Positions 35,657-44,089 of a DNA stretch of 64,000 nt are shown piece after piece. The stretch comes from Arsukibacterium perlucidum DSM 18276 (GTDB taxonomy: Bacteria > Pseudomonadota > Gammaproteobacteria > Enterobacterales > Alteromonadaceae). Made by a program: the position numbers and the translations under genes. The first letter of the stretch is position 1; every line of letters begins with the position of its first letter. The stretch covers positions 124,001-188,000 of the forward strand of contig NZ_KB907701.1 in NCBI RefSeq assembly GCF_000382165.1, written 5' to 3'. The notes below the pieces were generated by a model. That model was not told the DNA's origin. It worked only from the letters and a program-made list of their open reading frames with translations, and searched no databases.

Positions 35657-35713
35657 AAGTTAGCTAAGGGTTAGCTGAGGGGTAGTTGAAGATTAGCTGA
35701 AAGTTAGCTGACC
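35648..35713. repeat. Six degenerate 11-bp tandem repeats
   Basis: Consensus GTTAGCTGAAG, six consecutive units (35648, 35659, 35670, 35681, 35692, 35703), differing at a few positions each. Starts inside the end of the 92-residue gene. Each unit contains TAGCTG or a variant, as does the 18-bp repeat at 35219. Confidence 0.85.
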
Positions 35714-35745
35714 CTGGCCTGCTGCCAAAATTTTTAGCATTTAAT

Positions 35746-36852
35746 TTAATAACCTTCCATGAACAGCATGGCTTCCAGCTCTCGAAGTGTTATTTGCTGA
35801 GTCAAACCATAACGCAGTGGATCTTGGTTTATGTACCTTACAATATCAAGACACAGCAGATTTGCTGATATTTGTGCTGACCATTTTTGGTACCCATTTT
35901 TCCACACATTATGTAACAGCCTTGGCCTACTTCCACCACGGCCCGTTACGAAACCCAATTCTTTATATTTGAACCAGTCAGGCAAACTGACAATCGTTTG
36001 ATACTCAGTATCGATTATGCTGGTAAGTGCAGCCGCTACCCGGGAGTCATAAATGACAAAGCTATCCGGACGGGCAATAGCATATAGCTTAGTATACGCA
36101 CTATTAATTTTTAAGTACTTAGCAGGGACACCTCCCGCATCTAAAGTATCTAAAGTGGTAAATACCTGCTGCTTGAGATCAGGTGCAGATATCTCGGGTA
36201 GTTTAACGCCTCCCCATTTACAAATTTCGCTAAAAAGTGCTAACAACTTATCTGCAGTTTCATGACTCTCTTTGCTAAGCTCTATCGACTGAAAGGCTGC
36301 AATAAATTTCTGGATCTCTTGCTGCGTTTTCTCCCAACCCATTGCTAAGTCGGGCCAAAAGTATGCCTGTAGCCTTGCTGGCATTCCTGAAGCTGGTTTA
36401 GCCGGATGTCTGATTTTTTGCTTTTTAAAAAAAAGTTGATACGGAGTTTTGTGCAGATAATCTGCGATGAATTCAGGGATACTCTGAAAACCAGAAGCCG
36501 CTTCGGCATTAAAGTGACATAGGTCAACCTCATCCAGGCTTTCTAACTCAATCTCTTCCTGAACAGCAGGCGCTTCCAGAATTGACTTATCGCAGATCAG
36601 CCTGTACTTACCTCTTCCAAGTCTGATGTACTGTGGGCTTGCACCATATTGCACATGCTTGCCACTCCGGCTGCCATCGGCATCAACAGATAAATTTGCA
36701 GGTGTAGTATTGAGTGTACTTAAACCATATGCTTCACGGCCTACCAAAAATTTTCCATTGTCTAGCGGTGTTTTTTTTAAATCGCCAATCGTAAATATCT
36801 CAGGCATTTTTCCATCCTGAATTTCCTGCAAAATGTTTTTATGTAACGCCAT
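35746..36852 (-). CDS. Hypothetical protein, possible DNA-related function (368 residues)
   Basis: A soluble protein of unknown family. The N-terminal 100 residues end in QYGASPQYIRLGRGKYRLIC, resembling a winged-helix. The C-terminal half has VPAKYLKINSAYTKLYAIARPDSFVIYDSRVAAAL and a conserved-looking RPRLLHNVWKNGYQKWSAQISANLLCLDIVRYI; the DSRVAAAL segment is reminiscent of helix-hairpin-helix glycosylase-like proteins in defence islands, but this is unproven. The ATG at 36852 follows AAGGGAC and lies 10 bp after the esterase gene, so they form an operon. Confidence 0.65.
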   Translation of the reverse strand: MALHKNILQEIQDGKMPEIFTIGDLKKTPLDNGKFLVGREAYGLSTLNTTPANLSVDADGSRSGKHVQYGASPQYIRLGRGKYRLICDKSILEAPAVQEEIELESLDEVDLCHFNAEAASGFQSIPEFIADYLHKTPYQLFFKKQKIRHPAKPASGMPARLQAYFWPDLAMGWEKTQQEIQKFIAAFQSIELSKESHETADKLLALFSEICKWGGVKLPEISAPDLKQQVFTTLDTLDAGGVPAKYLKINSAYTKLYAIARPDSFVIYDSRVAAALTSIIDTEYQTIVSLPDWFKYKELGFVTGRGGSRPRLLHNVWKNGYQKWSAQISANLLCLDIVRYINQDPLRYGLTQQITLRELEAMLFMEGY

Positions 36853-36862
36853 GTTAAGTCCC

Positions 36863-37426
36863 TTACTTTTCATCGCTTTGAAAACTAACTACCTGAGATA
36901 AAATCTGCTCAAACCCTTCAAACCCATGGTTACCACCCCGCTCGATCACGTGCTGTGCGTCAGGTAGCTTTTCTACTGCCAGTTTGTAGTCCAGTACATC
37001 ATCACCTGTTTGTACCAATAATAAGCAACGCTGTCCACTGAAAGAACATTGATATTTTTCAAGGCTTTGTACATGCTTTTCTGTCCATTCATAACCGGAA
37101 AAGTCATGAAAGTTAATGCCCTCACCAATTTTCTTACCAAGCGTAAAGACCGGCGCTATCGAGGGGTTTATCAGCACCACTGGCAGATTATATTTGTCTG
37201 CCAGGTACATGGCATAAAAGCCCCCCAGAGATGAGCCAATCAGCTTTACGTCATCAACACGTTGCCACTGCTGAATTAACTCCTCTAAGGTGGATATCGC
37301 CAGGTCTGGTATGGTTGATAATGACGGCGCGATAAAAGCTATATTGTGTTGGGCGCAATATTGCCGCAGCAATGTGGCTTTACTGCCAAAGCCATCAGAG
37401 CCGAAACCGTGAATAAAAATAATCAT
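36863..37426 (-). CDS. YqiA/UPF0227-type alpha/beta-hydrolase (esterase)
   Basis: 187 residues with an alpha/beta-hydrolase fold: FIHGFGSDGFGSKA at the N-terminus, the nucleophile elbow GSSLGGFYA (Ser about 66), VVLINPSIAP and the C-terminal GGNHGFEGFEQ with the catalytic His. YqiA/YcfP-like proteins are small esterases with unclear substrates. AGGTAAC precedes the ATG. It shares an operon with the 368-residue gene downstream. Confidence 0.85.
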   Translation of the reverse strand: MIIFIHGFGSDGFGSKATLLRQYCAQHNIAFIAPSLSTIPDLAISTLEELIQQWQRVDDVKLIGSSLGGFYAMYLADKYNLPVVLINPSIAPVFTLGKKIGEGINFHDFSGYEWTEKHVQSLEKYQCSFSGQRCLLLVQTGDDVLDYKLAVEKLPDAQHVIERGGNHGFEGFEQILSQVVSFQSDEK

Positions 37427-37468
37427 ATGTTACCTGCCTTATAAATTGAGACACCTTAACCGCTGATG

Positions 37469-37777
37469 TCAGTCGCTGACTTCGTTCTCGCAATCGACGA
37501 TAAACTGGTTAAATTGTTTGATAAAAAACAGTCGGGTAATAACGTGGGCAGCGCCAAAGCACCAGACAATTAGCACCGCAAGATCACTTTCAAAGCCGAG
37601 CCCCATAAAGATGGAAAACAACAACCAACCAAAACCGATACAGGCGGTTTCAAACAGGCTGTAAAGTGCTGCCGGCATTGACATGTCCCGCAACCTTTTG
37701 GGCTCTGCCGCCTCATTGGTGAGGTCAGCCAGTAAATGGATAAGCGCGGTCGAAACATCACGGTTATCAAACTTCAT
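37469..37777 (-). CDS. Small membrane protein (102 residues)
   Basis: Two hydrophobic segments (about 37-58, SLFETACIGFGWLLFSIFMGLG, and 62-84) place it in the inner membrane; both ends are charged. Family not recognised. The ATG overlaps the preceding stop as ATGA with AGGAGG upstream, so it is translationally coupled to the 150-residue gene. Both are probably driven from a promoter near the GCTTCA inverted repeat at 38290. Confidence 0.7.
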   Translation of the reverse strand: MKFDNRDVSTALIHLLADLTNEAAEPKRLRDMSMPAALYSLFETACIGFGWLLFSIFMGLGFESDLAVLIVWCFGAAHVITRLFFIKQFNQFIVDCENEVSD

Positions 37778-38226
37778 GCTAAGCCTCCTGCTTGCTGAGT
37801 TGGCGGGCAAGGCGTAATCACCACGATATCGTGTTGGCGAATAAGCTGACGTTTTAGCAGGTAGCCCTGATAAACCTGATGATATTCAGGATTAATTGGC
37901 ACCGGCAAATCCGGAGCGCAAGCTTGGTTAACCCGCAGCAACTCACCTTTGTCTTCGCTGGTGAACACAATCTCGCTTGTAACACTATCAAAATACACGC
38001 CATACCAGCAGCAGCCTTGTTGGATATAGCTGGCGGTGTCATCGAAGTCTTCTTCTACCATTAAATCTGCGGCTAACGAGGCGCTAAGCAGCAGTTTCGC
38101 TTCTTCAGATAACGGCATATATTGGGTGAGCTCGCGCACTATCGGCAACAAAGGGCGTTCAGAGTGAAACCCCAGCTGCTTAAGCGGCATCACGAGCTTT
38201 TTAAAGACAGCGTTAATATCGTTCAT
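37774..38226 (-). CDS. Hypothetical protein (150 residues)
   Basis: A soluble acidic protein with a GAGG ribosome binding site. Segments FKKLVMPLKQLGFHSERPLLPIVRELTQYM and WYGVYFDSVTSEIVFTSEDKGELLRV suggest an alpha/beta domain. Not recognised. It is the first gene of a two-gene operon with a small membrane protein. An inverted repeat of the same type as that before the AAA+ gene lies 64-80 bp upstream. Confidence 0.65.
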   Translation of the reverse strand: MNDINAVFKKLVMPLKQLGFHSERPLLPIVRELTQYMPLSEEAKLLLSASLAADLMVEEDFDDTASYIQQGCCWYGVYFDSVTSEIVFTSEDKGELLRVNQACAPDLPVPINPEYHQVYQGYLLKRQLIRQHDIVVITPCPPTQQAGGLA

Positions 38227-38289
38227 ACAGGCCTCTTGGATAGTTAAGCGGGTGAGTACCCGGTTCAGAGGCCAGATTAGCAAGGAGTG

Positions 38290-38306
38290 GCTTCAAAAAA
38301 TGAAGT
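38290..38306. promoter_or_regulatory. Inverted repeat GCTTCA-N5-TGAAGT (shared operator, site 1)
   Basis: Arms TGGCTTCA and TGAAGTCA (7 of 8 bases symmetric) around five A. Lies between the WYL gene end and the 150-residue gene start. The same arms and spacing occur at 41477-41495. Confidence 0.6.
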
Positions 38307-38327
38307 CAATTCTAATTTCTATAAGTT

Positions 38328-39320
38328 CTATAACTTTTCATATCTTTTGATGGCGGCATGCAGCTCATTGCGCATATGTTGTCGAAGCTCTGTCGGCGCT
38401 ATCACTTCGGCCTGCTCACCAAAACCATGCAGATATTTTCTGAGCTCTACCGAATTGTAAACCGTCGCTGTAACTTCCCGACAATCGTCACTGAGTTCCT
38501 GTACCTGCATATCATCACTTAACGGGGTTTCTTTTATGTTACGCCCGGCATTACCATAAAACCTGACTACCAGGCTAATTTGTGCTGCGCCTGCAGCAAA
38601 AGAACCAATTTGATGGCGCTCACAGTAAGTGCGTAAATCGGTGTCGGCTGGTAAACCTTCGAGAATAGTTTTAGGCCCGGCCAGTTCTGCATTGCGGATA
38701 CTGATAAGAGCATAAGTTACTGGGGCTGATTTTTTACTACCACGCTCAATAGCCAGCACATACACTTTTTCAGCTTTAGTCATCAAACCCCAGGGCACCA
38801 GGGTTACCCGACGGGTTTTCCCCTTTATGGTGGTGTAATCACAACTAAAGGCCCTGTTCTCTTCAATAGCCTGATACACCACAGAGGTTACAGCAGGGTC
38901 CAGCTTTGGCGGTTGCCAGACACTGGACGGCGCAACATAGATTTTTCGTAACCAATGGTCTTTTTTTGCTGTCATCTGCATAACATCATCCAGCTGTTGC
39001 TGTAAGCTGGCAGGCAAGCGTTGTTTTATCACGTCTTGCAACAGGCTTAATTGCCTCAACAGGTTGGCAAGCTGCGTTTCAGGTTCACAACGCTTCCAGT
39101 AGCGGTTTTCTTTATCGTAAGGCTCAACAAAGATTTTTCCTGCTTTATCGACCTCTAACTTATCCAGTTGCCGTTGTACTTTCTGATATTTAGTTTTGCT
39201 GGTGGCGCAGGTAAGCAAGGCGTCATGATTTTCCAGCCTGTCACGAAGCGCAGTAACACTTAATGCCTGCCCGGCTTTAGTCGGTAATAAACGATAAATC
39301 GCATCAATCAACTGTTCCAT
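38328..39320 (-). CDS. WYL-domain transcriptional regulator
   Basis: 330 residues. The N-terminal 110 residues contain a winged-helix region (AIYRLLPTKAGQALSVTALRDRLE, YQKVQRQLDKLEVD), the WYL domain covers about 145-215 (RVTLVPWGLMTKAEKVYVLAIERG), and a C-terminal domain follows (DDCREVTATVYNSVELRKYLHGFGEQAEVIAP). WYL regulators bind nucleic-acid ligands. AGGG precedes the ATG at 39320. It is 61 bp after the AAA+ gene on the same strand. The two matching inverted repeats around it suggest that it controls both neighbours. Confidence 0.85.
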   Translation of the reverse strand: MEQLIDAIYRLLPTKAGQALSVTALRDRLENHDALLTCATSKTKYQKVQRQLDKLEVDKAGKIFVEPYDKENRYWKRCEPETQLANLLRQLSLLQDVIKQRLPASLQQQLDDVMQMTAKKDHWLRKIYVAPSSVWQPPKLDPAVTSVVYQAIEENRAFSCDYTTIKGKTRRVTLVPWGLMTKAEKVYVLAIERGSKKSAPVTYALISIRNAELAGPKTILEGLPADTDLRTYCERHQIGSFAAGAAQISLVVRFYGNAGRNIKETPLSDDMQVQELSDDCREVTATVYNSVELRKYLHGFGEQAEVIAPTELRQHMRNELHAAIKRYEKL

Positions 39321-39346
39321 AGTAGACCCTGCAAAAGATAAATTAA

Positions 39347-39361
39347 TGTTGTTATACAACA
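39347..39361. promoter_or_regulatory. Inverted repeat TGTTGT-TAT-ACAACA before the WYL gene
   Basis: Perfect 6-bp arms with 3-bp centre, 27 bp upstream of the WYL start; another GTTGTT half follows at 39370. There is no T-run for a terminator, so an autoregulatory site is possible. Confidence 0.4.
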
Positions 39362-39381
39362 ACTTTTTTGTTGTTCATAGC

Positions 39382-41433
39382 TCAATGCACAAAGCCAATT
39401 ACATTTGCTGTTGGTTGTCGCAATTCAGCTTCTGTTCGCAGCGCCGCAATAATCATATTGCTATTTATTGCTTCGCCCGGTTGCAAACGCATTTGCCTTT
39501 TAATAATGGCGAAGTCTGCCGGCGTGAGTTTAAGTGCTGTCAGCTGCTGAGGGATAGTTAACGGCAGCGGCATGCCCAGCGCCTGTTGCAGCTCACAGAA
39601 CAGTTGCCCGGCCTGCGTGGCCGTTAGGTAATCCAGCTGAATTTTTAAATCAAAACGACGCACCGCCGCCGGATCTAACATTTCAATAAAGTTAGTAGTA
39701 CACACCAGGGCGCCCTGGTATTGATCAAGTTGCGCCAGCAGCTCATTGGTCATGGTTTTCTGCCAGTGCCGCTCGGCCTGCTGTCGCTTGCCAAGAAAGC
39801 TGTCTACCTCGTCCAGCAGCAAAATCGCACCGCCCTGCTCAGCTTCTGCAAATGCCTCTGCAATGGCTTTTTCGGTTTCACCAACGTAGCTGCCGAGTAA
39901 TTCGCTGGCATTCTTTTGTACTAAAGGCATTTGGGCCTGCTGCGCCAAGAAAGCCGCATAGCTGGTTTTACCGGTGCCTGGCGGTCCATAAAGGCATAAC
40001 CGTATATCGGGTGTCAGTTTAAATTGTTGGGCTAACTCAGCCATGCACACTGTTGTATTGTAATACGCCGGGTTAATCTCAGCCTGACCAGCGTTTTTAC
40101 GGCGCCGGCCTAAACGGGCCTGCAACAAAGGGTTGAGGATTAAATCAAAATCGCGTTCTTTCTGTGATAACGAGGTGTCGGTCAGTGCCGCATGACCTTT
40201 GGCAAGGCGGGCTAACAGCGCAGGGGTGATTTGCTCATCAGAAGCAAGCGCTGAAATATAGCCTTTGCTGACACCGGTATCAGCCAGATAGCGCTCCGCT
40301 ATATTTTGCCGCACAGGTTGCGGCGGCGTTCTAACGTGAATGATCTGACTAAAACGTCGCAGCTGTGCCGCGTCAAAATGACGAATGCTGTTACAAATCC
40401 AGATACAAGGTGTGGCGTTAGTTTCAAGCAACTGGTTAATGGCCATTTTTAGCGCATCAGTATTACCTACAGCAATGCCGACCTGGCTGGGCAGTACATC
40501 ATCAGCCTCATCAAATATCAGCACCCTGTCACCACTTGCCGCATATAAGCGCTGACACATCAGTAAAGCGTTAAGCCGGGATTTTGCGCCGTGTACATCG
40601 ACACCGGAAAAGGCACTTACTCCCATCACATGGCCGCTAACCTGGTAGCCCAGCCACTTCGCCAGTTCAGTTTTACCGGTACCGGGCGGGCCATAGAGCA
40701 AAAAATTCACTCCGGTTTGACGCTGGCTAAGCGCATATGACAACAAACGCTGCATTAATTGTATGGCATCAGCAAGGTGAGGAAAGTCTGTGGCGTTGAG
40801 CTGTGGCGCTTCAGCGGTATGACTAAACTTTTGCAACAAGTCATTGGGGTTGCAGTCATTAGCAAATAGCTTATCGAACACTCTGAGCGATCTGAAATAA
40901 TCTGCCAGATCACTGCCGCGCTCCATGGTGACCAGGTTGCACAACGCTAAAGTAGATGCTGGCATCAATGCCATTTCCACATCGTCTGCATTGGCGTTAA
41001 TACAATGGGCAACCAGCTCAAACACATCATTGCTGGTAGCGTAATACCTGGATGCCCGCACATCACTGAACACCAGGCGCCAACTACGGGCGATTAAAAC
41101 AAACCGAAAAATACTCACTTCCAGAGCCGTTAAACCAATTAACCGGCCAAACTGCTGAATATTGGTATCGAGCGCCAGCGAAGGCTGTGCGGCAATGTAT
41201 TCATCAAGCGTGCTAATCAATTGGTCATAGCCTATGGCTGACTCGTCCGTGATCAGCTGAGTTGCAAATTCGTCTCTAAGGCCAAGCGAATCCAGTGCTT
41301 TGGTGCAACGATAACGGTAATAGCGCTGTTGTATTTGCAACACCCACCGCACGGCAATGGCTAAATCTGCCGATACAGTGGGGTTTATCCGGAAGTTAGA
41401 TTCGGCAAGTGGTTTTAGAAATACTTGTTCCAT
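39382..41433 (-). CDS. Tandem AAA+ ATPase
   Basis: 683 residues. An N-terminal helical domain of about 215 residues precedes two AAA+ modules. Module 1: Walker A GPPGTGKT (248-255), Walker B LIFDEAD (305), RRF arginine-finger region (359). Module 2: Walker A GPPGTGKT (483-490), Walker B LLLDEVD (538), VRRFD (591). Module 2 resembles FtsH/spastin-like ATPases. There is no protease domain, so an unfoldase or remodeller is likely. Upstream is AGAGG before the ATG and a GCTTCA-type inverted repeat. Substrate and partner are unknown; a role in stress or defence is an inference. Confidence 0.85.
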   Translation of the reverse strand: MEQVFLKPLAESNFRINPTVSADLAIAVRWVLQIQQRYYRYRCTKALDSLGLRDEFATQLITDESAIGYDQLISTLDEYIAAQPSLALDTNIQQFGRLIGLTALEVSIFRFVLIARSWRLVFSDVRASRYYATSNDVFELVAHCINANADDVEMALMPASTLALCNLVTMERGSDLADYFRSLRVFDKLFANDCNPNDLLQKFSHTAEAPQLNATDFPHLADAIQLMQRLLSYALSQRQTGVNFLLYGPPGTGKTELAKWLGYQVSGHVMGVSAFSGVDVHGAKSRLNALLMCQRLYAASGDRVLIFDEADDVLPSQVGIAVGNTDALKMAINQLLETNATPCIWICNSIRHFDAAQLRRFSQIIHVRTPPQPVRQNIAERYLADTGVSKGYISALASDEQITPALLARLAKGHAALTDTSLSQKERDFDLILNPLLQARLGRRRKNAGQAEINPAYYNTTVCMAELAQQFKLTPDIRLCLYGPPGTGKTSYAAFLAQQAQMPLVQKNASELLGSYVGETEKAIAEAFAEAEQGGAILLLDEVDSFLGKRQQAERHWQKTMTNELLAQLDQYQGALVCTTNFIEMLDPAAVRRFDLKIQLDYLTATQAGQLFCELQQALGMPLPLTIPQQLTALKLTPADFAIIKRQMRLQPGEAINSNMIIAALRTEAELRQPTANVIGFVH

Positions 41434-41476
41434 AGGCTGACCTCTTATTAGTTAGATCAGCACTGTAGCAACCCTT

Positions 41477-41495
41477 AGCTTCAGTTTTTGAAGCT
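41477..41495. promoter_or_regulatory. Inverted repeat AGCTTCA-N5-TGAAGCT (shared operator, site 2)
   Basis: Perfect 7-bp arms around GTTTT, 44 bp upstream of the AAA+ start and between it and the divergent binding-protein gene. It has the same arms and spacing as the site at 38290. Confidence 0.6.
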
Positions 41496-41625
41496 CATGT
41501 TTGAGCGAAATCCCAAAGTCTTTATGCCCATATTATTCCCGGTAAATATTGATACAGCCGCAGCACTGGGTTTGTTAATCAAGCACAGCTATACTAATGT
41601 CATCCTTATCTATTGTATTTGGCTA

Positions 41626-42393
41626 ATGCGTAAAGTCTTAGTTGTGCTGTTAGCTTTTTTATCACTCCAGCCGGTTTATGCTGAGCAGCGGCCGGTATTG
41701 GAATGGTGTCTGGACGATCACCCTAACTGGCATAACTATCCTGATGATGGCGAACCTTATGGCCTGACCGTCGATTTGATGCAGCTGATTGCTGAACGGG
41801 CAAATATTGAAATTCGTTTTAGTCCTAAAATTCCTTTTGTCCGCTGCCTGTTAATGATGAAAAATGGTCAGACAGATTTAATGACCAGCCTGAATTATAC
41901 TGATGAACGCTCAGCCTATATGCATTTGCTGCCTTACGATACCGCCAAGCCTGAAGTGCTGTTTTTACGTGCTGAGCAGCATGATATTCAGTACCGTGAA
42001 CAACTATTTGGTAAGACGGTAATTCTGGTCAGAGGTTATGCTTACAACGCAGAATTAGCTGAGATTATTGGCCGCAAACATATCACTATAGTGGAAGCTA
42101 CCTCGCTTGATATGGCATTTGCCATGCTATTGCTGGGCCGTGCTGATGCGCTGATAGGTCCGGCGCAAAGTTCTATTAATGTGCTAAGCAGCAACCCGCG
42201 CTATGATCAGCAGTTTAAACAAGCCAGCTTTGCCCTGCCCTTTAAAACATTAAGACAGGTAAATCTTGGGCTCTCCAGAAACAGCCCGCATAGCCATTTA
42301 CATAAGCAGCTGCAAACTGTGATTGATAGCTTGATTGCAGAAGGGCTGATTACCCGGTTCAGGTATGATAAAGAGGCAGCAAAAAACGAGTGA
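41626..42393 (+). CDS. Periplasmic solute-binding-like protein (SBP_bac_3 type)
   Basis: 255 residues with a signal peptide (MRKVLVVLLAFLSLQPVYA) and a two-lobed amino-acid-binding-protein fold: YGLTVDLMQLIAERANIEIRF, VRCLLMMKNGQTDLMTSLNYTDERSAYM, then FGKTVILVRGYAYNAEL and GRADALIGP. No permease or ATPase gene adjoins it, so it may be an orphan sensor or scavenger rather than part of an ABC importer. The ATG at 41626 is chosen because it starts the signal peptide; the frame is open to 41488. Confidence 0.8.
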   Translation: MRKVLVVLLAFLSLQPVYAEQRPVLEWCLDDHPNWHNYPDDGEPYGLTVDLMQLIAERANIEIRFSPKIPFVRCLLMMKNGQTDLMTSLNYTDERSAYMHLLPYDTAKPEVLFLRAEQHDIQYREQLFGKTVILVRGYAYNAELAEIIGRKHITIVEATSLDMAFAMLLLGRADALIGPAQSSINVLSSNPRYDQQFKQASFALPFKTLRQVNLGLSRNSPHSHLHKQLQTVIDSLIAEGLITRFRYDKEAAKNE

Positions 42394-42404
42394 CGTTAGC
42401 CCCC

Positions 42405-42419
42405 ATGCTTTGCAAGCAT
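42405..42419. repeat. Perfect inverted repeat between the binding protein and selO
   Basis: ATGCTT-TGC-AAGCAT forms a 6-bp stem. No T-run follows, so it is not a canonical terminator. The flanking GCAATGACAGG is the sort of text seen in intergenic dispersed repeats, but no second copy was found in this window. Confidence 0.4.
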
Positions 42420-42468
42420 CGCAATGACAGGTAGAGTAGCCAGCTAACACCGCTAACCAGGGGCTGCT

Positions 42469-43953
42469 ATGCCTGCCACACCATCTGATTTTAACGTTGA
42501 ACACAGCTATCAGCGCCTGCCTGCTGATTTGTTTGCCAGTTGTCGGCCTACTCCGGTTGCCGCCCCCCAGTGGCTGGCCTTTAATCAGCCGCTGGCAATT
42601 GAACTGGGCTTACCTGAACAGTTTTGGGCCACTGAAACAGGCTTACAATTATTTTCAGGCAACGCCTTACCAGCCTGGTGTCAGCCAATGGCCCAGGCCT
42701 ATGCTGGCCATCAGTTTGCCAATTATGTACCACGGTTAGGTGATGGCCGCGCCTTGTTGCTGGCCGAAATAATCAACAGTACTGGCCAGCGCTTTGACTT
42801 GCAATTAAAAGGGGCCGGGCCTACGCCATTCTCCAGAGGCGGCGATGGCCGCTCGCCATTGGGGCCGGTGATCCGTGAATATCTGCTAAGTGAAGCTATG
42901 CATGCGCTTGGCGTGCCTACCACCCGGGCGCTGGCCGCAGTCAGTAGCGGCGAAACCGTATATCGGGATGACCCCCTACCCGGCGCAATCTTATGCCGGG
43001 TGGCCAAAAGTCATATCCGGATTGGTACTTTTCAGTATGTGGCATCGCTTGGTGATCAGCATCAGTTAGCTGAGTTTGCCGACTATGTTATTGCCCGCCA
43101 CTATCCGCACTGCGCTGCGCAGCCGCAACCTTACCTGGCGTTACTCGACGCCATTATTGCTGCGCAGGCGGCAACCGTTGCCCACTGGATGAGCCTTGGC
43201 TTTATTCATGGCGTAATGAATACCGATAATATGACGATTAGTGGCGAAACTATCGATTACGGCCCCTGCGCTTTTATGGAAGCCTATGATGAGAAAACGG
43301 TATTCAGCGCTATTGACCGGCGTGGCCGCTATGCTTATGGCAATCAGCCGGCGATAGCCCTGTGGAACTTAACCCGGCTGGCGGAAACCTTGCTGTCGTT
43401 GCTGCATGCTACCCAACCTGAAGCAATACAACTGGCCACCACTGCCCTTGAAAACTTCGGCCTGCTTTATCGCGATGCATACCTGCAACGAATGGCGGCA
43501 AAACTGGGCATAACCGCACCGGAACCAGACGATCAGCAATTAATCGACGATGTGCTGCAATTAATGCAGCAGGATCAAACCGACTTCAGCCAGTTTTTCA
43601 GATTGTTAAGTCAGCAGGACCCTGCAGCTGCTGGCGAGCTGTTCGGGGATAAAGCCAACTGGCAAAGCTGGTTTGCCCGTTGGCAGGCGCGTGTAGACCA
43701 GCAGGCGTTAACTAGCAGCCAAACCAGCGGCCAGCGGCAACTTGCCATGCAACAGCTGAACCCGGCACTGATCCCGCGTAATCATCTGGTCCAGCAAGCC
43801 ATTGCTCAGGCCACTGAGCATGGCGATCTGAGCTTATTCAACGAGCTTAAGCACGCCTGGCAGCAACCTTTTGTCAGTAAGCCGGAGTATCAGGCTTTCA
43901 GCCAGCCGGCAACTGCTGCCGAACGGGTTAACCGGACGTTTTGTGGCACTTAA
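42469..43953 (+). CDS. selO: SelO/YdiU protein adenylyltransferase
   Basis: 494 residues, typical of SelO pseudokinases that transfer AMP to Ser, Thr or Tyr of proteins. Signature segments are PRLGDGRALLLAE, the glycine-rich LKGAGPTPFSRGGDGRSPLGP, REYLLSEAMHALGVPTTRAL, HGVMNTDNM with catalytic Asn/Asp and IDYGPCAFME. The C-terminus TFCGT has a Cys near the usual selenocysteine/cysteine position. AGGGG precedes the ATG. Confidence 0.94.
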   Translation: MPATPSDFNVEHSYQRLPADLFASCRPTPVAAPQWLAFNQPLAIELGLPEQFWATETGLQLFSGNALPAWCQPMAQAYAGHQFANYVPRLGDGRALLLAEIINSTGQRFDLQLKGAGPTPFSRGGDGRSPLGPVIREYLLSEAMHALGVPTTRALAAVSSGETVYRDDPLPGAILCRVAKSHIRIGTFQYVASLGDQHQLAEFADYVIARHYPHCAAQPQPYLALLDAIIAAQAATVAHWMSLGFIHGVMNTDNMTISGETIDYGPCAFMEAYDEKTVFSAIDRRGRYAYGNQPAIALWNLTRLAETLLSLLHATQPEAIQLATTALENFGLLYRDAYLQRMAAKLGITAPEPDDQQLIDDVLQLMQQDQTDFSQFFRLLSQQDPAAAGELFGDKANWQSWFARWQARVDQQALTSSQTSGQRQLAMQQLNPALIPRNHLVQQAIAQATEHGDLSLFNELKHAWQQPFVSKPEYQAFSQPATAAERVNRTFCGT

Positions 43954-44089
43954 TCTTGCCAGTGCTGATTATAATGGCGGCTGCTAAGCCAGCTAAGCTG
44001 GCGGCAGTCATAAATGTTTAATTTTATTTTCATGGAGATGTCATCTTTAAAGCCTGTAATGGCTGCAGGTTTCGCCAGAGATATAACTG

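Noticed and set aside
42405-42419. ATGCTT-TGC-AAGCAT as terminator of the binding-protein gene
   Set aside because: Stem only 6 bp and not followed by T residues.
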